Positions 1 through 11,500 of a stretch of 64,000 bases of DNA are shown here, piece by piece. The notes below the pieces were generated by a model. That model had not been told where the DNA came from, made no database searches, and was given only the letters and a program-made list of their open reading frames with translations. The stretch comes from Dioscorea cayenensis subsp. rotundata (taxonomy: Eukaryota > Streptophyta > Magnoliopsida > Dioscoreales > Dioscoreaceae). Both the position numbers and the translations under genes were made by a program. The DNA is taken from contig NC_052478.1 of the NCBI RefSeq assembly GCF_009730915.1, forward strand, positions 12,137,552-12,201,551. The letters are read 5' to 3'. Positions within the stretch are counted from its first letter, which is position 1; every line of letters starts with the position of its first letter.

Positions 1-145
1 ACCATGGGATAATTTCGGCATCCATGTGAATAGATGCAATCTGAACTCGATATGGATTTGGAATGTCATAGAAGTCAAAGAATTGTTAGGCCCGATGAAT
101 CCAGTACATGGTGCCAGTATCGTCAAACCTTGAAAATTCAAGCAC
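1..145 (-). pseudogene. Ty3/gypsy gag fragment (broken)
   Basis: Read on the minus strand, this edge encodes a recognisable Retrotrans_gag stretch: SRFDD, then MYWIHRA, an in-frame stop, QFFDFYDIPNPYRVQIASIHM. This is the usual gypsy capsid pattern (WI..aEQfFd..., then V..Aa.H.). The stop replaces the conserved Glu of the EQFF motif, so the gene is dead. It runs off the left edge, so its full extent is unknown. The LTR-like sequence at 330-867 lies immediately upstream in the same orientation. Confidence 0.65.
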
Positions 146-329
146 ACTACACATAGATGTCATGGTACACCTGTGCATGGGTCTGCAGTTTGCGCTAATT
201 CTGGTACTACAACACTGAACTACTGGAAGGTTGGCTTTGTTAGTTCTCCAGCAACTATGAGATGGTTGACAACGATTACTGATTCTCCATTTTGGCGGCG
301 AGATCCTTGAGCAGTGTGGACTCTGCCAT

Positions 330-867
330 TAAACACAAGTTAAGGTGAACAAAACCACCAAATGTAATGGATACTAACAGGTAGCAATATAAGAAAAGAT
401 GTAATAAGTAACTCACAAACACCAAGCACCATTCAAGAGCAGCTGGGCCTATTTATAGTGATGTTTCCTTCCAAGAATTTTACAAAGAGACTAGTGCTTC
501 CTCGGGTATTCCCTAAGTAACATACAGAAGCTCCAAAGCAAAGCTAACACACCTCTTCCTAGTTTTACAAGCTCCTAATGCTAGACCAGACTCTTGCCAA
601 GCAAGGGTCCAAAACATGACAGCTGACTCCTCACACTGGGATGCAGAGAACCCATGTCTAGTTTAGCGCCAAGCCCCAATACACAGACAAAAACATGACC
701 CCCTTTCACCTACTACCATCATTTTATATTGACTTCCCCTTAGACTATGATGTAATCCGCATGTGCACTATTGGCTTTCACCCTACTCCCATCCCTTTGT
801 TGATTGGCCACTAGCTTCTTCTCCCGCCTTTGGCCTGCCCTCGTATTGCTCTGTTGACTAGTCAACA
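330..867 (-). mobile_element. Probable LTR and leader of the gypsy remnant
   Basis: On the minus strand this begins with TGTTGACTAGTCAACA (852-867, a perfect 16-bp palindrome) and contains a TATA box (CTATAAATAGG, complement of 449-459). A broken gag lies downstream. The sequence around 318-327 could be a decayed primer-binding site but does not clearly match a tRNA. No second LTR is visible in the window, so the boundaries are approximate and the call is inferred from layout. Confidence 0.45.
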
Positions 868-944
868 ATATTGATTTTTTTTGTCACCATATAAGGGAAT
901 GTAATACTTGTATATAGGAATTACAACAAATAGCCATGCAAATA

Positions 945-976
<32 letters not shown>

Positions 977-1292
977 GAGAGAAACTATAAACTATACTAT
1001 CTCAACTCTAGCTCAAACCACTCATATTTCTCGAGGCACAATTTAAAAATAAACAAAGAGACCAACAAAAAATACAACAAAGCCAACAAAATATAAGTCA
1101 ACTGGAAAGTATCTAGTTTAGCAAATTAGTCGTGTAAAAACAAAATTGTGGGCTACCAACAAGCAGATTGTAATGGTGATATTACATGCTTCCGGATTGC
1201 CTTGCCCCACTTGTATACTATCCAAAACAAACAAATGCTACCTGATTGAAAGGAAACATAATATCCTTCTACAGGAAATATATACTTGCCCC
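868..1292. repeat. Spacer with (TG)n/(TA)n microsatellite
   Basis: AT-rich spacer between two retrotransposon remnants. A TG dinucleotide run sits at about 945-967 and continues into a short TA run. No gene is supported. The overlapping reading frames at 1146-1514 are shadows of the neighbouring protease remnant. Confidence 0.6.
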
Positions 1293-3318
1293 ATGTCGAT
1301 CAATACCTTGGAAGTGCGCAAGAATGGCCTTCCAAGTATCAAAGGAACATCTGCATCCTCATCGACTTCCAACACCACGAAATCTACAGGAAATATATAT
1401 TTATCAACTTTGACAAGCACATCTTCAATGATGCCCCTCGGATGTGTTACTGTTCAGTTCACCAATTGCAATGTCATCCGAGTGGGCCTAGGCTCTCCCA
1501 AGCCTAGCTTCTGAAAGAAGGAATATGGCATAACGTTGATACTGACCCCTGAGTTCGCCAATGCCATTTCTTCACCCAAGTTGCCAATGTTGCACGGAAT
1601 GATAAAGCTTCCTGGTCTTTCTTCTTGTTCGGCATATTCTTCTGCAAGACCGCCGAGCAAGATGCATCTAGAATCACGGAGGCACTCTCCTCCAATTTTC
1701 TTTTGTTGGTCAATAAATCTTTCAAGAACTTGGCATACCTCAGCATTTGGGATAATGCCTCAACAAAGGGAATGTTTATATATAGTTGCCTAAACAAACC
1801 CAGAAACTTCTTGTACAGCTCGTCCACTTGGTCATTCTCCAATCTAGAGGGATAAGGGATTCTTGGCTTGTAAGGTGGGGGTGCCACCTCCTTCTCCTTA
1901 GTCACTCCCTTCTCAACCTCTACGACCTCTGGTGCTTCAACATTGGTCTTCTCACTTGGAAGCCTACCTTCAACCTCACGACCACTTCTCAAAGTTATCG
2001 CCTTCACATGCTCTCATGGATTGGTCTCGGTATTGCTGAGCAAGCTTCCTTATAGTCTTTCCGATAGAGACTTTACAATTTGCCCCACTTGATTTTCTAG
2101 GTTATGGAATGAAGCGGTGTGGTTGCAAAATGTAGCCTCGACCGATTGGAACCATGTATCCGATGATTCCACAAATCTAGTCAAGGCTTTCTCTAAGTTG
2201 GTCATTCGGGTTTCCAAGCCGGATACTCTATTTTCCATGTTTGGGCTTATTGTTGTTGGAAACCCGATGGTGCTATGGCCTTTGGTTGTCCTTGGCTGCT
2301 CCATGAAAAGTTAGGATGACTCTTTCAACCCTGATTGTAGGTGTTGCTATATGGATTACCTTGGTTCCTCATTGCATTACCTACAAAGTCGACTTTCTCC
2401 ACCGAAGATACATCACTAATAGAGATCAGGCAATCGAAGGGAGCATGTCCTCCGCCACACCCGGTGTAAGTAGTTACGGCTGCCACTCTATTTGAAGTTA
2501 AAAGGTCTAACTTCTTACTCAATGATTCCACTTGAGCTGCCAAAGAAGTGACTGTATCTATTTCATGGAGCCCGGCCACCTTTTTCCTTTCCCATGCATT
2601 CCACTGATAACTGTTCATGTCTATGTCTTCTACTAACTGTACTCAGATTCAAACCATTATAGAAAGTTTGAATGATCATCCATTCAAGAAATCCGTGTTG
2701 TGGGCACCTCCGCAAAAGGTCCTTGAAACGCTCCCATGTCTCAAACAATGATTCCAATTCCATCTACACAAACGACGATATCTCATTGCGAAGCTTGGCC
2801 GACTTCCCCAGAGGGAAGTATCTAGCAAGAAAAGCTTCGACCATCTCATTCCAAGTCGTGATGGATGCTTTTGGCAAGGAATGAAGCCACTACTTGGCTC
2901 TTTCCTTGAGAGAAAATAGGAAAGTCCTCAATCTAATAGCATCATTCGATACACCATTGATCTTCAACATATCACAAACTTCTAAGAAGTTCTCTATGTG
3001 GTTGTTTGGATTCTCATCGGCCAAACCATTGAACTGAGCTGACTTTTGAATCATTTGGATGAATGTTGGTTTCAGCTCAAAATTCGGAGCTGTAATCGGG
3101 GATCGCACAATGCTAGATTGTGTCCCCAGTACTGACGGTCTGGCATAATCAAATAATGTTCTCTGCTATTCATTCTGCTCAGCCATGTTGTCAAATCCTT
3201 CAACTTCCACTTCAGCTAGATTTGACGGTTCTTACACAGGTTCTTTCCCTTTTCTTCGGAGTGTACATTCAAGTTCGGGATCTCCTTCAATTAATATCGA
3301 AGGGTTCCCTCAGGTCAT
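1293..3318 (-). pseudogene. Athila-like gag-protease remnant, copy 1
   Basis: Minus-strand Ty3/gypsy (Athila-type) coding remnant. The gag start context is at 3318 (MT, stop, GNPS), where copy 3 at 53707 has an Arg codon; this CGA-to-TGA change is a C-to-T transition. The capsid core (HIENFLEVCDMLKINGVSNDAIRLR) lies at about 2890-3050, and FETWERFKDLLRRCPQHG at about 2690-2750. A zinc knuckle of the CX2CX3HX4C kind (CTGCGGGHAPFDC) lies near 2440-2480. A retropepsin-like segment follows: SGVSINVMP near 1550, and LILGRPFLRTSK near 1330. The catalytic Asp is Asn here (AAC on the minus strand, 1553-1555). Several stops and frameshifts interrupt it. Coding similarity stops abruptly at about 1293, just after the protease, and no reverse transcriptase or integrase follows. 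Confidence 0.85.
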
Positions 3319-3441
3319 AACCTGGAGCTGTACCAAAAGAAAAAGAACAAATCAGAACGATGATAGAAAAAGAAGATGTGAAATAGAATGAATGAACGAA
3401 TAGCTAAGAAAATAAAGTGCAAAGTATCTCTAAACGCCTAC

Positions 3442-3459
3442 TCCCCGGCAACGGCGCCA
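3442..3459 (-). other. Primer-binding site (tRNA-Asp type), copy 1
   Basis: On the minus strand the motif reads TGGCGCCGTTGCCGGGGA, as expected for pairing with the 3' end of tRNA-Asp, the usual Athila primer. It lies a few bases inside the LTR end (CA at 3466-3467 on the minus strand). Confidence 0.85.
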
Positions 3460-3465
3460 AAAACT

Positions 3466-5333
3466 TGACAACGCCCCTTGCGTATATCCCGCAAGTACAC
3501 AGGTTTGTCGAGTAATAAAATCCCAGGTGAGTGGGTATCATATCCACAGGGAGTAGGGAGTAAAAATACTTAAATTTTTTCTTAACCAAGTGAAGATGAA
3601 TAATGATTGTATTGACAAGATTTAATGTAAACAAGAATAAAAGAAGCAAGAAAGAAAAGCACAAGTAAGTGAGAGATAAGATAATCGAAATAAATTAGGT
3701 ACTACGATATTGTTCCTCTTAGGACAATTGTTTCAAGTGCAAAACCGACTATTATGCCTCCTAACTAATGCATTAATGAGTCATGGAAATCCTTCAATAC
3801 ACGGTCCCAAATCTAAGGTCAACCGTGACTAACTCTATACCATGTCCCGGAGAAGAAATCGAAAAATCTCAACACGTCGCACTCGGATAGAATTGTATGG
3901 AGTTCTAGGGATTCCAAGTGATAAACCCTCTTCCTAGATATAGACCGAACCCTTTGGTCGAGGTGAGAGGTCCCTAGTCACAATTAAGCCCTAGGTACTA
4001 AAATCACTTCAACGCTTCACTCCGTTGCCTCTGCAACTAAGCCCAGCAGAAGGTCATCCTTTAGCCCATTCACTCTACTATGACCGCAAAGAACTCAAGG
4101 AAATGGAGGTAGGATAAATCACATCAGAGGGGAAAGGGGATGCTCTGCTACCTCTCGACTCACCCTGTCGAGCCTCTCCAATCTAGCTTTGTCTAACCCT
4201 CGTGGTGTGTCACTCACTCACAAGAGTTACCAATATGAACTCTCAACCCTAGTGTCACTCTAACGGAGGATTCAATCAATCAAGCATTCAAGATTGGAAC
4301 TCAAATAAAAAATTAATTAATGAAAGCATAATAGAAGGTTTAATGAAACAAATACATCCTAGGGTTCACAAATCCAAGTACCTGCTAGGGTATTTAGCTC
4401 TCCATGGTGCGAGTTACAATCAACAATGAAATCGAATGTAAAAACAAGTAATCCACAAAAAAAACCCCCTCGATAGTCATGACGATGGTCTTGTGGAGAA
4501 GCCTCGTCTCCTCCAAAGGTCCCCTTGTCCGGCCTAGGACACACCTCGCCAGAGCGGTGCCAACGAAAGCTCTCCCAATAACCTTCTTCCAAGTGGAGCG
4601 CGATGTCGAAGCTGAAAAACCTCTCCAAAAACCCTGCCAATACCTCTCAAAACCCTAGCCGCAGCCCCATCTCAAGTTTGGAAAAGAATGGAGAAAAGAA
4701 TGCTGAAATCAGGGCTGAATCACGGTTTAAATAGGGTTGGAATCGGGCATCCACACGCCCCTGTGGATTTGCCACACGAGCCTGTGGAATTTCTGCACGG
4801 GCGTGAATAATTTCCACACGCCTGTGTGGATTCTCTGGAATTCTCATTTTTCAGCCGGTTGTGAACAGTACCTGCTACAATAATTTGCTGCAGGACCGGC
4901 CTGAAACACTCCCGAATCCATGTTTTCATTGAGGTAACGTCAATGGGCACACATTTATGTCATAGATCGCTTTGCTTTGTTCAATAACCGGCCTCATTGG
5001 TGAAGATCTTGCTATTAATGCACAAGCCGGGATACTCGAATGTGACTTCCTTTGTGCCCCTCCAAACCATTGTGCTAGCTTGAATACATGGAGGTTGGCA
5101 TACATTCTCGCATCTTGAACCCGACTTATGTCTTCGCGTTTGGCCCTTCTCAAGATTTCCTCCAAATAGTGTGTTCACGGTCTACATTGGCTTCTTTCTT
5201 TAACATTCGGCTTCACAACCCTATATGCATGAAAGTAACACAAATGCACAAGTATTAGCGCTAAAACCTGATAAAAGTAATGCTCATCATAAGGAAAAAA
5301 TACTTCACATTCTTATCACACAAGCACTTATCA
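3466..5333 (-). mobile_element. Athila-like 5' LTR, copy 1
   Basis: An 1868-bp LTR on the minus strand, beginning TGATAAGTGCTTGTG (5333) and ending in CA next to the tRNA-Asp primer site. It is clearly related along its length to the LTRs at 9390-11219 and 51650-53558. A TATA-like CCTATTTAAA (4726-4735) follows several CCACACG..TGTGG palindromic motifs (4751-4829) in the LTR sense direction. The matching 3' LTR is not in the window. Confidence 0.85.
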
Positions 5334-5602
5334 TGCTACCTCTCATTTTGCTCCCCCAGTGCACCTATTTGAGGCCAAACCTAGTAACCATGCTTAAGTG
5401 CTTTTGTTAAAAAAAAATCTTGCATTCATCACTGCGATTTGATCAACACCTGACAAAAATCACGAAACCATATCAAATGTAGCTCAGCTATATATGCATA
5501 CAAAGCTAAAAGAAACCATCAACATAAAAGAAACTAATTCCACATACAAGTCCACCTAACAACTATTACATAAACTAAACATGCATGAAATGGAGATCCA
5601 TA
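5334..5602. other. Short spacer, nothing recognised
   Basis: Unassigned AT-rich sequence between the Athila-like LTR and the solo LTR. I see no coding or repeat signal. Confidence 0.5.
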
Positions 5603-5607
5603 TAAAA

Positions 5608-6992
5608 TGTGAGCCCCACCCCTTACCTAGCCATTGATATTATTTTTTTAATCCTAGCCGTTGGTTTTACTTTTAATACTAGCCGTTGATTTTGTTTTTT
5701 TGTTTTTAAAAGTGATAGCTAAAATTCTGTAGATCTCAAATCATTGTGAGATTTGGATATGTTATTGTAGATGTCTAGATTCCTCAGAAGTTTGAAATTT
5801 TTTATTTATGTTAGATTTTGCAAAGCTACGCTAATTTTAATTTTAAGTTTTGTAGGGAATTGGTTGTTGGTCTCAACCTTGGTAGTTTTGTTAGTGTTTG
5901 ATTTGTTTTTGCATTCGTGTGAAATTTAGAATTTGTTTACTTGTAATTCTGATGGGTTATTCACATATTAGGACTTCCTGAGAAATACTTGATTGGTGTA
6001 AGAATTCAAAAATCTGGTTGTTAATCATGTAAGTATCCCACATATAAATTCTATTATATGTATATACTTTAGTTTTCTGAACATCTAAAATTTTTGAGAA
6101 AAATAATGATTTTATTTATTTATTTATTTATATTTTGAATTATTTATTTATTATTATTTTCAGAATTATTTTAATTATTTTAAATTTCGGGTTAATGATA
6201 TTTTATTTTGGGTTAGAATTATCTGAAAGGTTTAAATAAATTATTTGAATTTGGATTACTTAATTTTTGAATTTCAGATATTTATTTACTTTCTGATTAA
6301 TTATTGTTGTTTTTTTATTATCTGTTCATGTTTGGATTGAATTAACTGGTTTATTTTGATATGATAAAAATGGGATCATATGACAGTAAATTACTTGCAT
6401 TTTTCCCCAGTATGAATTTGGATAGTTTATTGTTTTGTGAACATGAAATATTTTGACAAAGTACTCGTAGTACCCAAACTAACTTTGCAATAACCTTGCC
6501 ACTGGGGGTTAAACACTAATTGTGTCAACATGTACTCTGATATAGAAACTATAGTTTCTCACCGCTTTCCATCGGTGACGAATAATGGCCTCTGATAATT
6601 CTGGCTCGGGTCACTGAGGCTAAAAATATGAGCTCTATTAATTCTGGCTCGAGTCACCAACGGTAAATATATGAGTTCTGTGATTTTGTTTTGGCAATAG
6701 TTGTTGGGGGACCCTATATGCTCGATTTTTTTGACATCTGTGTTTATTTGAAATAAATTTGATTCTGATTTCTGATTTTGATAAAACATGATTTTTGTAA
6801 ATGATCCCTATATTTTTAGTGGGTGCTTACTGGGTTGTCAAGCTCATAATCTATTGTTTAATTTTTTTTTTTAGATCAGGAGCTTAATAGATCATCGCTT
6901 GAGAATCGGGTTTTGAGGCCTTGCACGCCTACTAAGTTTTGGTCTTGTAGGTGTGCGCCCGTTTGTCGGCGTGCCGGGTTCGGGGTGTGACA
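5608..6992 (+). mobile_element. Solo LTR with 5-bp target duplication
   Basis: A 1385-bp element beginning TGTGAGCCCCACC and ending GGGGTGTGACA, flanked by identical TAAAA at 5603-5607 and 6993-6997. TG..CA ends plus a 5-bp duplication and no internal coding region identify a solo LTR produced by LTR-LTR recombination. The style resembles Ty3/gypsy (Tekay-like) LTRs; the family is not certain. The plus orientation is a guess. Confidence 0.8.
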
Positions 6993-7119
6993 TAAAATGT
7001 GCATGAAAATAAAGAGTGATAAAGCATGAAATGCATAAATGCATGAAAAAAAATCACGATTCATTCCAGCATGACTTAGAAGGTAGCAAACATGGCAAGG
7101 GGTTCACTCCATCCTAGAA

Positions 7120-8067
7120 ACAAACTCTCAATCCAAACTTGTCTTGTGGCCATCTTCCTCACCGTGAATCTCCTTGCTTCACTTTCCCACATCTGAACAT
7201 AATCAAATACCTTAAGCAACACCTATTCCTCAAAGACCTCCACTTCCATAACCCTTTCATATAAGGCCTCCATCCAATGTGTTGATTCTTGCTTGCAGAA
7301 GTCATTTCATCCACCAAGTTTAGGTGATCACACATCATCGAAGGAAGCCTGAATATTGGGGCGTCTGGGTTAAAGATGTGCCCGAGCTACTCACAATTGG
7401 TGGGGTAAAGTTGGTGTTACCATCCTAGTCACTAATATGTTCTACTTGGACTAATTCATCATTATAATTGTTTCATTCTTCATTTTCAAATCGGACCCCA
7501 AAATATGAAAATAAAGATGTTGCATTTGAGCCTGTCACATTATCATCCCTCATATTATCCTAAGAGCTTCATAATTATCTATTATCCTGTTGATAAAATG
7601 CTTCACAACCGAGCGTGTTTGCAACCCAATAGAGAATTGAAGAAATCACATATGTGACAACCTTTATATGTACACCATGCTTTGAAAACTTATAAAAATA
7701 CCTCAATGTATGCTAGTGCTACAAATGGATCAAGACTGATTGTTTTAGTCGCTTCATCAGAACTTCAATTGCAGAGCTCTTTAACCTTTTTGATTTCATC
7801 ATAATGTACCTTGAAGGTTCTATAGTGATTCTCAATATTCTTGGGGCTGAAATCAATTTTGAACTTAGTGTTGACAGGGACAGCAGCATAAGCAAATGGA
7901 GATCGTTTATATGACTTATCACACTTGAGCCATTTCCTTGCTTGCTCCACAAATTGTGGAATTAGGAAATCGTCGTGTTCAGCCTTCCTTCTCTTGTTAG
8001 GAGTTTCACGCTTGATTATGACGATCTTAGAGCCAAATGCATTACTCATGCCGTCAAGATCTTCCAT
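7120..8067 (-). pseudogene. Harbinger-associated Myb/SANT-like protein, decayed
   Basis: The minus-strand ORF starts at 8067 (MEDLDGMSNAF...) and holds the Myb/SANT-like (Myb_DNA-bind_3) pattern ending FSPKNIENHYRTFKVHYDEIKKVKEL. A stop follows, then in-frame family residues (DEATKTI) and, further down with another interruption, INRIIDNYEALRIIxGDDN, typical of the post-Myb part of these proteins. PIF/Harbinger elements often carry such a DNA-binding partner for the transposase. Harbinger transposase remnants lie upstream on the same strand (8340-8515 and 13012-14099), so this is probably the second gene of that element. The alternative, a degraded host LIMYB-like gene, is less likely in this context. 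Confidence 0.65.
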
Positions 8068-8339
8068 TTTGCTTAAAATGCTAATGAAGAATAAATTAAT
8101 TGAATTGTGGGAATTAAATTTAACATAAGTGATGAAGATTCATATATGGAGGACTAAATGAAAAACAAGGTAACAACACATAAAGCATGGATTCATAAAG
8201 CAGAACAAGTAAAAACATGATATAAAATGCATATCCTACAATGGTCACACAAAACCACTATATCGAATCCATATATCATTTTCTAGTCCCTGAGCACCAC
8301 TCATTGCCTATTTTCTTTATGTTGTTCTCGTTGTGTCCG

Positions 8340-8515
8340 GTGCTATTAGGAGACAAGCTGCTCTTCTTGCTGTGAACTTCCTTCGTTCAAAATATTGTCG
8401 TTCAGATCAATGCCCGTTATGTAGTTATGGATAAGCAACACGTAAGTACTAACCTTACTTGAGCCTTGAATGGGAATAAGGGTGTGAGGTAAGAATTTTG
8501 CATCAATTTTTCAAG
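8340..8515 (-). pseudogene. Harbinger transposase, C-terminal fragment
   Basis: Minus-strand translation gives SYLTPLFPFKAQVRLVLTCC and, after a frameshift, LIHNYITGIDLN, ending in an acidic tail. This matches the end of plant PIF/Harbinger nucleases (Y.l..QvkiVlACC.LHNfI..). It is the downstream piece of the transposase at 13012-14099. The two were separated by insertion of the LTR at 8523-13011. Confidence 0.7.
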
Positions 8516-8522
8516 GTGGCAC

Positions 8523-11500
8523 ATGCTCTCTGTAATATTAAGGACTTTTGGTAATTGTTGTTTTCTATTTTGGGTGTGTGTGTATAGTGTATTTTGAGTT
8601 ATATGTGGAGTTCTTGGTCATAGAATGGTCATGTGAACTATTCTTGGGCACAAGGAAGATGCACTAGCACTCATACGGCCGTGTGACATTCCCAAGAGCC
8701 ACATGGGCATTCACACGCTTATGTGGGTACCCTTGTGTCTTTGTGATGTTTATCGCACTATAGTAAAAAGTACTGTAGTAGGGTGAGAAAATTTTCAGAA
8801 ATCGTCAGAAAGACACACGGGTAGCACACAGCGGTGTGAAAATGTCACACACCCGTGTGGATGTTGTACACACCCATGTGAGGTCTTTTTCAGGATATTG
8901 AGGTGAGAATATTATGCTCTTTTACCCATTTTTCTTTCCTTCTAACCATTCTTCCCTATTTCTTCTTCATTTCTTCTTAGATGAGAGCCCTTCCCAACCC
9001 TTTCCACTTCCTTTGCTTGTGGATTAAAGGATTATCCTTCATTTTTTCTTCTTCTTAAAATCATCAAGGTATGATTTCTCCTTCTCTTTACTCCATGTTC
9101 TTCATCCTTGTTAGAATGGATCTAGGCTTTGTTGAATAAAGATCATTGAACCTTCATTCTTGTAACGTCTTCTTGTTTGATGTCAAGAATATTGTTGAAA
9201 TATTATTCTTTTGTTGTCTCCTCCAATCTTGTTGAAATCTTGATTAGCCTTCATGCTTGAAATTGTGGGGTCACAGTAGCATTGGTGAATTTTGCTTCTT
9301 TCTCTTGTTTCTTTAGTTTGGAATAAAGATAAGCTTCATAGAAACTCTTTGGAAGTCTTTGAATCCAAGATTGAGTTAACCTAAGGCCTTGACACACCCC
9401 TTTGCGTGTGACCCGCAAGTGCACTAGTTTGTCAAAGTAATAAATCCCAGGTGAGTAGAGTATCATATCCACATGGAATAAGAAATAGAAACACCAAGAT
9501 TGCTACTTAACTAAGTGGAGATGAAACAATGATGGTGTGGATAAAGATCGATACAAACAAACTAAAGAAAATAAGAAAGAGAGGCACAATAGAATAAGAG
9601 GAAAGGCAATCGATAAAAGTGGGGTACTCGGATATTGTTCCTCCTAAGATTATTGCTTCAAGTGCAAAACCAACTATTATGCTTCCTAACTAATGCTTAA
9701 TGAGTCGTGGACATCCTTAAATACACAGTCCCAAACCTAAGGTCAACCGTGACTAACTCTACACTATGCCCTGGCGGAGAAATCAACCAGTCTCAACACC
9801 TCACACTATATAAAGTTGCAAGAAGCTCTAGGGATTCCAAGTGATAAACCATATTCCTATATGTAGATCTAACCCTTTGGTCCAGGCGAAAGACCCCTAG
9901 TCATAATTAAGCCCAAGGTGTTAAAGTCACTTCAACACTTCACTCTATTGTTTGCGCAACTAAGCCCCAGCGGAGTTCATCCTTTAACCCTTCACTCTAT
10001 TATGACCGCAAAGAACTCTTGAAACATGGAGGTAGGATTAATCACACCGGAGGGGAAAGAGGACGATCCGCTACCTCTCAACTCACCTTCTCAACCCTCT
10101 CTAATCTTGCTTTGTCTAACCATCATGGTGTGTCACTCACTCACAAGGATTACCAATGTAGACTCTCAACCCTAGTGTCACTCTAAGGGAGAAATCATTC
10201 AACAAGCATTCAAGATTGGAACTCAATTAAAGACATCAATTAAGGAAAACATAATAAAAGATTAATGAAACAAATACATCCCAGGGTTCACAAATCCAAG
10301 TACCCACTAGGGGGTTTAGCTCTCCATGGAGCAAGATACAATCAATAATGAAATCGAAAGTAAAAACATGTAATCCATAGGAAAACCCCCTCGGTATTCA
10401 TGTCGATGGTCTTGTGGAGTAGCCTCATCCTCTCCAGAGGTCCCCTTGTCAAGCCTAGGGCACACCTCGCTGGATCGATGCAGAAAAAAGCTCTCCCAAT
10501 AACTATCTTCCAAGAGAAATGCGGTGTCGAAGCCGTAGAACTACTCCAAAAGCGTTGCCAAAGCCTCTCTAAACCCTAGCCGCAAGCCTCTCAAAAGATG
10601 GAGAAAAGATGGAAAAAAAATGCTGAAATCGCGTTTGTTTGTGGCTTTATATAGGCTGGAATCGGGAATCCACACGGGCGTGTGGAATTTCCACAAGCTC
10701 GTATGGTTTTGCTGGATTTTGATTTTCTGCGACCTGTGAACAGTAACTACTATAGTAAATTGCTACATTGATTTGCTACAGTACTCCGCCGAAAACACTC
10801 CCGATCCACACTTTTCATCGAGGCAACAAAAATGGGCACACGTTTATGCCGTAGATCACATCGCTTCTTCAATAAATGTCTCATTAGTGAAGATCTTTCT
10901 ATCATTGCACAAGTCGGGATACGCAAATGTGACTGTCTTTGTGCCCCTCCAAACCATTATAATTGTTTGAACACATTGAGGTTGGCACACATTCACGTAT
11001 CTTTGAGCCTAACTTGTGTCTTCTCGTTTATCCATTCCAAGATTTCATCCACAATATGCGTTCACGATCCACTTTGGCTTCTATCTTCTTTATTTGACTT
11101 CAGCACCCTATATGCACAAAAGAACACAAAAGCACATGTATTAGCGCTAAAATCTGATAAAAGTAATGCTCATCGTAAGAAAAGAATACTTCGTATTCTT
11201 AGTACACAAGCACTTATCAGGCCTCTTATAGGGATTGATTGCATTGCATATAGGTTTAGAGTTTTCCTTATGCATCTATTTTCTCATTCTTTTGTTGGTT
11301 ACTCATTCTTTTTTGCTGCTTGGTTTTTGTGTGTGTGTGTGGTTGTATTTTGGTTAGGTGGTGAAAGCTCGGCTCGAGGCAAGAAGTTGGTGGAGAAGTA
11401 GTACGCTTGTGGAGTTTAGCTTCCTAAGTTTGTGAGTGGGTTTAGTTGAATTGCATGATTCTAATAGGGTCTCTAAATATATTTAATCATTTGATGAAAC

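Noticed and set aside
1146-3391. Plus-strand ORFs across the first Athila-like remnant
   Set aside because: The opposite strand carries the gag and protease motifs; these frames are shadows.
10832-11401. 189-aa plus-strand ORF
   Set aside because: Antisense through the solo Athila-like LTR and across its boundary; no domain resemblance.
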